A stretch of 64,000 nucleotides of DNA, from positions 124,001-188,000 of the forward strand of contig JAADDD010000003.1 of assembly GCA_013154095.1 (NCBI GenBank). Reading direction: 5' to 3'. The stretch comes from a bacterium. Its GTDB lineage: Archaea; JAADDD01. Each line of letters starts with the position of its first letter. Within the stretch, counting starts at the first letter, position 1. Shown here in pieces: positions 44,021 through 50,168 of this stretch. The notes under the pieces were generated by a model, which made no database searches, had not been told where the DNA came from, and saw only the letters and a program-made list of their open reading frames with translations. The position numbers were made by a program, and so were the translations under genes.

Positions 44021-44506
44021 TAGCTTTTTCCATTGTCTTACCAATTCTTTAACTTTTTCAAAATTTTCTTCTGACAAGTATTTTTTCAGGTAGTATCCAC
44101 ACACTTGGCCAACATTTCCTGGACTTGGTGTATTCTCTATAGCTTTCTCAAAATCTATGATTTTTACTGCATTATTCATAACTAGCACATTTTTTCCGAT
44201 GTGTAGCTGTGTATGAGCAATGCCTAGGAGGTCAAGCAGCGCTGCAGCATGCAGCAATTTCTGCAAAACAATGAGTATAGATTGTCTGTCAGCCTGTTTT
44301 AAAAATTCCTTTAATGTTAGCCCAGGAATGTATTCCATGTATAGCCTACCTTTTTCTAGCCGGATAGGTCTAGGAGCAACAGAAAAAGGAGCGAGACGCT
44401 CAAGTATCCTGAACTCTTTTTCTAGGTTATTTCTTGGACTGTCCGGCCGTAGCTCCTTCACCGCAACTTCGCCCACTCTCTTTACTGTAGCAGTCCTGCC
44501 TTTCAT
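43988..44506 (-). CDS. Kinase-like protein, COG2112-type
   Basis: 172 residues of a minimal protein-kinase fold. KRVGEVAVKELRP supplies the ATP-binding Lys, RLYMEYIPGLTLKEFL the hinge. HTQLHIGKNVLV replaces the HxD catalytic loop and IIDFEKA replaces DFG, as in the archaeal COG2112 family. Gln in place of the catalytic Asp raises the question of whether it is a pseudokinase. The start overlaps the phosphoesterase stop by 4 bases. Confidence 0.72.
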   Translation of the reverse strand: MKGRTATVKRVGEVAVKELRPDSPRNNLEKEFRILERLAPFSVAPRPIRLEKGRLYMEYIPGLTLKEFLKQADRQSILIVLQKLLHAAALLDLLGIAHTQLHIGKNVLVMNNAVKIIDFEKAIENTPSPGNVGQVCGYYLKKYLSEENFEKVKELVRQWKKLLKELHGSRRH

Positions 44507-45270
44507 ACCAGTCGTAGCTCTACGATTTCAGGAGGACAGAAAAAGCGGAAAGGAAAGTACTTGAAGAGACCAAGACCACGGGTCACGTAAACAAGCGTAC
44601 CGTTAATATAATACTTGCCTGCTACCAGTCCACCGGAATACTTTGGCAAGTAGAGAGGCCCTATTCCTGGCAGCACCACCTGTCCGCCGTGCGTGTGCCC
44701 GCAAAATACTAGGATAGGATGATACTTTTCTGCAATTTCTTTTGCGTACAGTGGATAATGCACTAATACGATTTCTGCTCCTTGCGCAACAGAAAAGTTA
44801 GGATGCAACGTGTCTATACCAGCAATAGTGATATTATATAACTTAATTTTTTTGTTGACCAAATACAGTGCTCCATACTTTTTGTATATTTCTGCAACTT
44901 GTTTAGAGCAGCCACAAGTATATTCCCAGTTGCCTGGAACTGCTATTATATAATGCGTGCAGGGTTTTAGCTGTGCTAGCAGCCTTGCAAGCAAACGTAA
45001 TCCTTGCTTGCTGTCTACCGCATCGCCAGCAATCCATATCATAGCAGGGTGCAGCTTACAGGCAAGAGAAACTAAATATTCTGCGTTCTTCCAGTCATGA
45101 GAAGAAAGGTGCAGGTCAGAAACAGCCAGCACTAGCAGTTCTCTGTGCAGGCCAGGTACTTTTATGCTTAGTTTTGTTACTTGCACGGCATATGGCTCAT
45201 AAAAATAAGCATAATAAAAGAGAGCTGCAAGGCAGGCAAGGACTGCGCAAACAGCTAGCAAGCGGCGCAT
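44503..45270 (-). CDS. Membrane-anchored metallophosphoesterase
   Basis: 255 residues. N-terminal anchor helix at 4-22, then calcineurin-like motifs VLAVSDLHLSSHDW near 48, MIWIAGDAVDS near 77, AVPGNWEYTCG (GNxE in place of GNHD), LVHYP, FCGHTHGGQV near 193. Similar to YkuE/LpxH-type enzymes; in archaea the substrate may be a phospholipid or nucleotide. Co-transcribed with the kinase-like gene. Confidence 0.86.
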   Translation of the reverse strand: MRRLLAVCAVLACLAALFYYAYFYEPYAVQVTKLSIKVPGLHRELLVLAVSDLHLSSHDWKNAEYLVSLACKLHPAMIWIAGDAVDSKQGLRLLARLLAQLKPCTHYIIAVPGNWEYTCGCSKQVAEIYKKYGALYLVNKKIKLYNITIAGIDTLHPNFSVAQGAEIVLVHYPLYAKEIAEKYHPILVFCGHTHGGQVVLPGIGPLYLPKYSGGLVAGKYYINGTLVYVTRGLGLFKYFPFRFFCPPEIVELRLV

Positions 45271-45312
45271 AGGTAAGCTTTTAAATACTTAGCGTTTTAA
45301 GTTTATGATTTT

Positions 45313-45386
45313 GCCGCCGTGGTGTAGCCCGGCCAGCATGCGGGGCTGTCAATCCCGTGACCCGGGTTCAAATCCCGGCGGCGGCG
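45313..45386 (+). tRNA. tRNA-Asp (anticodon GTC)
   Basis: Acceptor GCCGCCG/CGGCGGC, anticodon loop CTGTCAA, T arm CCGGG-TTCAAAT-CCCGG, discriminator G as usual for Asp. CCA is not encoded. Confidence 0.95.
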
Positions 45387-45433
45387 TTAGGCTAGTTTCC
45401 TTCTTTTCTTTGTTCAAGAAATAGCAAAAATGG

Positions 45434-45519
45434 TGCGGGGGGCGGGATTTGAACCCGCGAAGGCACTAAGCCACCGGATCCTAAGTCCGGCCCCTTTGGC
45501 CTGGCTCGGGCACCCCCGC
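45434..45519 (-). tRNA. tRNA-Leu (anticodon TAG)
   Basis: Acceptor GCGGGGG/CCCCCGC; anticodon stem CCGGA/TCCGG with loop CTTAGGA; a long class II variable arm (TGGCTTAGTGCC-type stem); T arm GCGGG-TTCAAAT-CCCGC; discriminator A; CCA encoded at 45431-45433. It reads CTA, a frequent leucine codon in this genome. Confidence 0.95.
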
Positions 45520-45555
45520 AATTTCTTAATCTTTCTTGCCACTTAAAAAAGTTAG

Positions 45556-46263
45556 ATGCTTTTAGCAGCCTACAAGACAGAGCTTGCTCTCGAGTATTTT
45601 CTTGCTAGCACAAAGTACTGTGAAAACACTGATTTACAGACGATGCACGAATATTTACAACATCGATTACATAGAATCAGAGAAAAAGCTACAATAATAG
45701 AGCTGCTAAAGAGAGTAGAACTTCATGTCTTCGACAAAGAGTTAACGGCTATGTTCAACGAGAAAGCGGAGCTGCTAGAACAGCTTATTAGTCGTGCATT
45801 TCTTGCAGCGCTGCCTGCAAGGCACTGTATCCTGTGCTACTGGCTAATAGACTTACCGCTGCACTACGCAACCTATATTAATAATAATGAATATATAATT
45901 ATAATTTCAATTACTAATAATTATAAGCTAGTGCCGTGTCTAGCAGTACACGAGCTACTGCACCTGTGCCTTTCTCTGCCCTGGCCTCTCCAGGCACTCG
46001 AAGCCTTTCTTGAGTGGTTTGCCCCTTACGGCAAGCTCTGTTTGCGTCTTGGTTGGACAACACCAGAAATGCTTGAGCAAAGAAAACAGCAGCTAGAAGA
46101 ATTGCGCACGTTTAAAGCATACGTGCTTGCTCCCTGGTTCTCTGCATTTGCGTGTTTGGAACACTACGAGTTCGAGGAACCAGTGTGGCAGTTCTTGCAG
46201 CGAGAAGCTAAAAGTCCGAGAATTAAAGAGCTGCTGGCAAGAATATGCGCGTCAAACCATTAG
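45556..46263 (+). CDS. Putative zinc metallopeptidase-like protein (HELLH)
   Basis: 235 residues, helical N-terminus. CLAVHELLHLCL near 131-142 contains HExxH, the gluzincin zinc motif. A Glu in LEAFLEWF about 20 residues later could be the third ligand. There is no signal peptide, so it is cytoplasmic. Family not recognised. The stop overlaps the next start by 19 bases. Confidence 0.55.
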   Translation: MLLAAYKTELALEYFLASTKYCENTDLQTMHEYLQHRLHRIREKATIIELLKRVELHVFDKELTAMFNEKAELLEQLISRAFLAALPARHCILCYWLIDLPLHYATYINNNEYIIIISITNNYKLVPCLAVHELLHLCLSLPWPLQALEAFLEWFAPYGKLCLRLGWTTPEMLEQRKQQLEELRTFKAYVLAPWFSAFACLEHYEFEEPVWQFLQREAKSPRIKELLARICASNH

Positions 46264-46517
46264 CACTTAGATACCTGTATCGGATCTATATAGAACTAGG
46301 AGATGCACGGCTAAAAGAAGTGCTTGCAGTAGCTGCAAATATTGCACAACAAGAAAAACATCAAGAGATACGAGCTAACACAGTAAGAAAAGCTGTTAGC
46401 AGAATTACAGGAAAATCGCTGAAAGAAGTTCGTAAAAAATTATTTCCACTAAGAATTCCCAGAAAACTGCTGAAAGAATTCCAGGAAAAAATATATACAG
46501 AGCTGCAAAGATTATAG
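46245..46517 (+). CDS. Small basic helical protein
   Basis: 90 residues, unrecognised, strongly basic and helical (VRKAVSRITGKSLKEVRKKL). Basic charge and gene context suggest nucleic-acid binding. A histone-fold-like spacing was considered but not supported. A ribosome binding site, AGGAGAT, follows it and serves the next gene. Confidence 0.5.
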   Translation: MRVKPLALRYLYRIYIELGDARLKEVLAVAANIAQQEKHQEIRANTVRKAVSRITGKSLKEVRKKLFPLRIPRKLLKEFQEKIYTELQRL

Positions 46518-46529
46518 TGCAGGAGATTC

Positions 46530-47231
46530 ATGTATATTATTATTCCTGACAGATTATATGCACTGATAGAAAAGTATGCTGAAAAATACGGCTATGAGAT
46601 AAAAGATGTAGTAATATCTGCGCTTATTTCTTATCTTGCGACAGATCCAGAACTGGCAAGGGATTTGCTTGAGCGCAGCTTTGATGCTCCTCGTAGGTAC
46701 CTTACACAAAAAGAAAAAGAACTGCTGCTTAAAGTTCTTCGAGTACCTAGAGAAGAGCGCACAGAAGAAAACCTCAAACGCTTGCTCGGAGAACAGAATT
46801 TCCGCGCACTTGTCCGCAAAGCACTGTTAGTTGTCCGAGACTACAGCGGCAAGAAAGTATATGAAGTTCCTTACTTCATTTATAAACGGCTAGAAGCAGA
46901 AATAGAGAAGGAAGAGGAAGAAGAAAAGCCAGTACAGAAAAAAGAATTTGTGCTCTATAAACAGGATGCAGGGGAAAAATTGGTTTCTGAACCAGGAACT
47001 CCTGTCCCTGAAAGGGCGCAGCTTGATCCTGTGCTCGTGCAGCGTGCCATGGAACTTCTTAGAGGAGAATTTCCTGGAGAGTTTAGCCTGCAGCAAGCCC
47101 TGGAGTTTTTGCAGGCTAAGCTTGGCCTAGAAAGCAAGGAAGCGGAGCTCGTGCTGCGCGCAGCCATCGCGCAGCTTTACCTCAACGGCGAGCTATACAA
47201 TCCTAAGCCAAACATCTTTGCGTGGGTCTGA
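46530..47231 (+). CDS. Hypothetical, probable DNA-binding protein
   Basis: 233 residues. The N-terminal 50 residues (IPDRLYALIEKYAEKYGYEI, then KDVVISALISYLA) resemble a ribbon-helix-helix. An acidic low-complexity linker (EIEKEEEEEKPVQKK) leads to a C-terminal winged-helix-like end, AIAQLYLNGELYNPKPNIF. It is preceded by CAGGAGATTC, a clear ribosome binding site. The stop TGA overlaps the next ATG. Confidence 0.5.
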   Translation: MYIIIPDRLYALIEKYAEKYGYEIKDVVISALISYLATDPELARDLLERSFDAPRRYLTQKEKELLLKVLRVPREERTEENLKRLLGEQNFRALVRKALLVVRDYSGKKVYEVPYFIYKRLEAEIEKEEEEEKPVQKKEFVLYKQDAGEKLVSEPGTPVPERAQLDPVLVQRAMELLRGEFPGEFSLQQALEFLQAKLGLESKEAELVLRAAIAQLYLNGELYNPKPNIFAWV

Positions 47232-47815
47232 TGCCAAAACACTTAACCTTTGACGGTAAGTTCTGGGACTTGCTGGTTTCTGGAAAGAAGCGACGAACAC
47301 TGCGAAGGCATAGACCGAAAGTGGAGCCAGGCGACGAAGTTTATGTTCATTGCGGCGGCTACGTGCTAGGAAAAGCCAAGATAAAAGATGTTCGTCCTGT
47401 AAGTCTTAAGGAACTAACAGATGAGCTGGCAAAAGAGGAGGGCTTTTCTTCGAAAGAAGAGTTGCTGCGCGTGCTCAAGGAAATCTATCCTGATCTTTCC
47501 GAAGATGAGACACTCTGGTTGATAGACTTTGAGTTTACCGAAAAATTCAAAGAACCTATCTTTTCTGAGAGTTTCACTTATTCAGGTATTCACCCGCTAG
47601 AAATAGCAAAGAAAGCACTGTCTGATCCTGAAATAAAACTTTCAGAGACAGACAGGATTTTGCTCGAGCTTTTTGTTAAAACAGGAAGTATTCGAAAAGC
47701 AGCAGAAATGCTAGGATCTCTCAGTAAACGTAGGCTTATTCGAAGAGCTCTACGCAGAGCATACGATCAGCTGCTGGAGCAAGGAAAACTGCAGCCAAAA
47801 ATAAAAGTAGAATGA
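47231..47815 (+). CDS. ASCH-domain protein with C-terminal HTH
   Basis: 194 residues. MPKHLTFDGKFWDLLVSGKK, then RRTLRRHRPKVEPGDEVYVH, is the N-terminal barrel and RNA-facing loop of an ASCH domain (PUA-like), with FEF near 103 closing it. The tail GSIRKAAEMLGSLSKRRLIR is a helix-turn-helix. ASCH domains bind RNA or modified bases; the HTH fusion is not one I can name. Start chosen at the ATG overlapping the previous stop. Confidence 0.7.
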   Translation: MPKHLTFDGKFWDLLVSGKKRRTLRRHRPKVEPGDEVYVHCGGYVLGKAKIKDVRPVSLKELTDELAKEEGFSSKEELLRVLKEIYPDLSEDETLWLIDFEFTEKFKEPIFSESFTYSGIHPLEIAKKALSDPEIKLSETDRILLELFVKTGSIRKAAEMLGSLSKRRLIRRALRRAYDQLLEQGKLQPKIKVE

Positions 47816-48258
47816 TTGGCAACTACATTCTTGTGCTTGCTTGCAGGCAAGAAATAAGCCTGCAAGTAGGTCGACTTGGAAAGCTGCAATTTTTTCCTGG
47901 CTATTATTTATATTTTGGCTCGGCAAAGAGCAGTCTTGCTGCACGTGTAGCGCGGCACATGAAGTTACAGAAAGGTCTAGGAAAGCTCCACTGGCACATA
48001 GATTTTTTGCTGCGCAGCCCTGCTTTTTGCATCGTAATGATTCTGCTCTTTCCAGGCATGCAAACTAGAGAATGCGCACTGCTAGAGCTGTTGCTACGAG
48101 AAAAAATAGTGGAAGAAGACTGGATAATTTCTGGCTTCGGCAACAGTGACTGTCGCTGCAAGGGTCACTGCTGCTACTTGCCAGCAGAAAAACTTGCACA
48201 GTTTCTTGTCTTTGCGCAACAAGCGCTAAAGAAAGCTGGTGGACCCGCCGGGATTTGA
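47812..48258 (+). CDS. DUF123 GIY-YIG-type nuclease
   Basis: 148 residues. YILVLACRQEISLQVGRLGK, then FFPGYYLYFGSAKSSLAARV, RHMK, KLHWHIDFLL, RECALLELL and GFGNSDCRCKGHCCYL match DUF123, a GIY-YIG-related domain found alone in archaea or fused to endonuclease III. Conserved cysteines near the end probably bind metal. Its last codons lie over the 3' end of the antisense tRNA-Ala gene. It overlaps the ASCH gene by 4 bases. Confidence 0.88.
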   Translation: MIGNYILVLACRQEISLQVGRLGKLQFFPGYYLYFGSAKSSLAARVARHMKLQKGLGKLHWHIDFLLRSPAFCIVMILLFPGMQTRECALLELLLREKIVEEDWIISGFGNSDCRCKGHCCYLPAEKLAQFLVFAQQALKKAGGPAGI

Positions 48259-48313
48259 ACCCGGGGCCTCCCGCCTGCCAAGCGGGCGCTCTACCAGGCT
48301 GAGCTACGGGCCC
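48240..48313 (-). tRNA. tRNA-Ala (anticodon GGC)
   Basis: Acceptor GGGCCCG/CGGGTCC gives the G3-U70 wobble pair that identifies alanine tRNA. Anticodon stem CCCGC/GCGGG with loop TTGGCAG, T arm CCGGG-TTCAAAT-CCCGG, discriminator A, CCA encoded at 48237-48239. Its 3' 19 bases overlap the DUF123 gene on the other strand. Confidence 0.95.
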
Positions 48314-48355
48314 AAAATTATTTTGGCTCTCATACTTAAAAATTTGTTTAAGAGC

Positions 48356-48404
48356 TCAGCGTCGGAAGTATTCATCACAGTTCAGCCAGTGCCGATCTCG
48401 TCAC
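48356..48404 (-). ncRNA. Box C/D guide sRNA overlapping gatB stop codon
   Basis: Minus strand: C GTGACGA (48398-48404), guide GATCGGCACTGG (12), D' CTGA, spacer ACT, C' GTGATGA, guide ATACTTCCGACG (12), D CTGA (48356-48359). The TGA stop of gatB (48401-48403) is inside the C box. Targets would be CCAGUGCCGAUC (D') and CGUCGGAAGUAU (D); I do not recognise them. It lies 42 bases upstream of tRNA-Ala on the same strand and could share its transcript. Confidence 0.88.
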
Positions 48405-49783
48405 TGCTCGTTAAGGAATTTTTCTAGCAGCTGGCGAGCAGTTCGTGGATCTATTCTGCCTCTTGTAGCTTTCATTACTTGGCCCACCAAGAAGTTAATG
48501 GCTTCTTTTTTTCCGCTCTTGTAGTCCTGTACAGCTTTTCTGTGTTGTGCAAGTATTTCTCGTACAATCCTTTCTACATCTTCTTCTTGTTTCTCTAAAG
48601 ATTCTCGCTTAATTATTTCTATAGGCTCAACATCTTCCAGTACTAGACGTTTTATTAGCTCTTTTGCTACATAATCAGAGATTTTTCCTTCTTTTAGCAG
48701 CTGCAAGAGCTGTGCAAGTCTTCTAGGCGTGAGCTTTAACTCGTCTGCTTCGAGGTCATGCAGGTTCATCTGCCAGTAAACGTGCTCGACGAACCAGCGA
48801 GCTGCGGTGAGAGGTTCTGGAAAATGCTGCACCAGCTCCTCGAAGTACTGCACGTTTTTCTTGCTTATTATTAATTTTTCTATTATCTCGTCTGGCAGAC
48901 CATACTGTTGCTTGAGCCTGGCAGCAGCAGTTTCTGGCATCTCTCTGACATATTCCTCTGCTGCTCTAACAATCTCTTCTGTAATGATTATTGGAGGAAT
49001 GTCTGGGTCAGGAATGTACCTGTAGTCTTCCTCTGTTTCTTTGTACCGCATTGGTACAGTAATCATCTGTGATTCGAGATATGCACGAGTTTCTCTCCTC
49101 ACTTCTTGACCTTGCTCAATTAGGCGTTTCTGGCGGAGTATCTCGTAGACCAGTGCATTGTATGCCCCCTTGATCGAGTTCACGTTCTTGATCTCTACTC
49201 TGTTTTTTCCAAGCACAGAAACGTTGATGTCAAAGCGCACAGTTCCTGGTTTATCTATACAGATACCAGCATAAGCTAGTCTCCTGAACAGTTCTTTAAG
49301 GAACTGTCTTGCGTGTTCAGGACTGCGAATGTCTGGCTCTGTAACTACTTCGGCAAGCGGACAACCGGAACGGTTGTAGTCTACTAGACCTTGAGGGTCG
49401 TACTTTCCTGGATCTTCTTCTAGGTGAACTTCTCTTATTCTTACTCCTAGGAGTTCTCCATTTCTACCTAGCGGAGTACCAGTACGCTGGTAGCCAGAAG
49501 GTAGATCAGGATAATCGTAGTGCTTGCGCAAGAAAACAAATTTTGGCTCTAACTTACAGTGCAGCATTAATGCCGCTGCTACTGCTTTTACTACAGCTTC
49601 CTTGTTAACTTCCCACGGCTTTGCTCCAGGCATTCCTGTGCAAACAGGACATACATTAACATTAGGACTAGATGCTTTCCAGTACTCTGCAGAGCAGCCA
49701 CAGAAAAGCTTACGTTTTGTCTTAAGGGGAATATGAATTTCAAAACCTATTTTAACTTGCAGTTCTTCGTAGCTTAGCTGCAT
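48401..49783 (-). CDS. gatB: Asp/Glu-tRNA amidotransferase subunit B
   Basis: 460 residues. KIGFEIHIPLKTKRKLFCGC, NVCPVCTGMPGAKPWEVNKE, FLRKHYDYPDLPSGYQRTG, VRFDINVSV, DYRYIPDPDIPP and the C-terminal YqeY-type helices define GatB. Four cysteines (CGCS, CPVC) bind zinc. In archaea GatCAB normally makes Asn-tRNA(Asn), complementing GatDE. GatA and GatC are not in this window. Its stop codon is part of a C/D sRNA. Confidence 0.95.
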   Translation of the reverse strand: MQLSYEELQVKIGFEIHIPLKTKRKLFCGCSAEYWKASSPNVNVCPVCTGMPGAKPWEVNKEAVVKAVAAALMLHCKLEPKFVFLRKHYDYPDLPSGYQRTGTPLGRNGELLGVRIREVHLEEDPGKYDPQGLVDYNRSGCPLAEVVTEPDIRSPEHARQFLKELFRRLAYAGICIDKPGTVRFDINVSVLGKNRVEIKNVNSIKGAYNALVYEILRQKRLIEQGQEVRRETRAYLESQMITVPMRYKETEEDYRYIPDPDIPPIIITEEIVRAAEEYVREMPETAAARLKQQYGLPDEIIEKLIISKKNVQYFEELVQHFPEPLTAARWFVEHVYWQMNLHDLEADELKLTPRRLAQLLQLLKEGKISDYVAKELIKRLVLEDVEPIEIIKRESLEKQEEDVERIVREILAQHRKAVQDYKSGKKEAINFLVGQVMKATRGRIDPRTARQLLEKFLNEQ

Positions 49784-49825
49784 TACCTAGCTAAAAGAAA
49801 AATGTAACATAAAGGCTTTGCAGCA

Positions 49826-50020
49826 TTACTGCTTAGGATAGTACTTGCCATCTTTTAGTTCAATGAGACCAGCTTTCATCATTTTTGTAAGTGCTGCCTT
49901 CAGTATTCGTTTCTTTACTCCTGCAAGTTCCCTTCTAAGCTCCTCAAAGCTCATAGGTCCTTTTTCCTTAAGTCGCTTAAGTATCCTCTCAAAGAGTTTC
50001 ATTCTGCCTTTTCTAGGCAT
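49826..50020 (-). CDS. Small winged-helix protein
   Basis: 64 residues from the ATG giving MPRKGRMKLFERI. SFEELRRELAGVKKRILKAALTKM and the wing GLIELKDGKYYPKQ form a winged-helix domain, so DNA or RNA binding is likely. An earlier in-frame ATG at 50035 overlaps the ribosome binding site and is rejected. It stands 31 bases from the gatB start on the same strand, with its own TATA box upstream, so it may be the leader gene of gatB. Confidence 0.7.
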   Translation of the reverse strand: MPRKGRMKLFERILKRLKEKGPMSFEELRRELAGVKKRILKAALTKMMKAGLIELKDGKYYPKQ

Positions 50021-50024
50021 GCTA

Positions 50025-50031
50025 CCACCTC
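50025..50031 (-). promoter_or_regulatory. Shine-Dalgarno site deciding start
   Basis: GAGGTGG lies four bases before the ATG at 50020 and fixes that start. The TTTATATAAT tract at 50051-50060 is the probable TATA element, so this gene has a short leader instead of leaderless initiation. Confidence 0.6.
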
Positions 50032-50168
50032 TCATTTGCTGCTATATTATTTTATATAATCTTGCATATAAAGTTATTCTTCTTGAGATGCAGCTGAATG
50101 CTGCAATAAAACCCCTATTATATAAACTATTGTTAGGAAAGCTAAAAATAAATTATAGATAAATCTAG

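Noticed and set aside
46245..46517. Archaeal histone
   Set aside because: Length and some helix spacing are similar, but the histone-fold landmark residues are not seen.
49870..49890. C-box-like ATGATGA on the minus strand in the small winged-helix gene, followed 12 bases later by TTGA
   Set aside because: No C' or D box follows in register, and the bases encode KMMKAGLIELKDG, a usual winged-helix segment.
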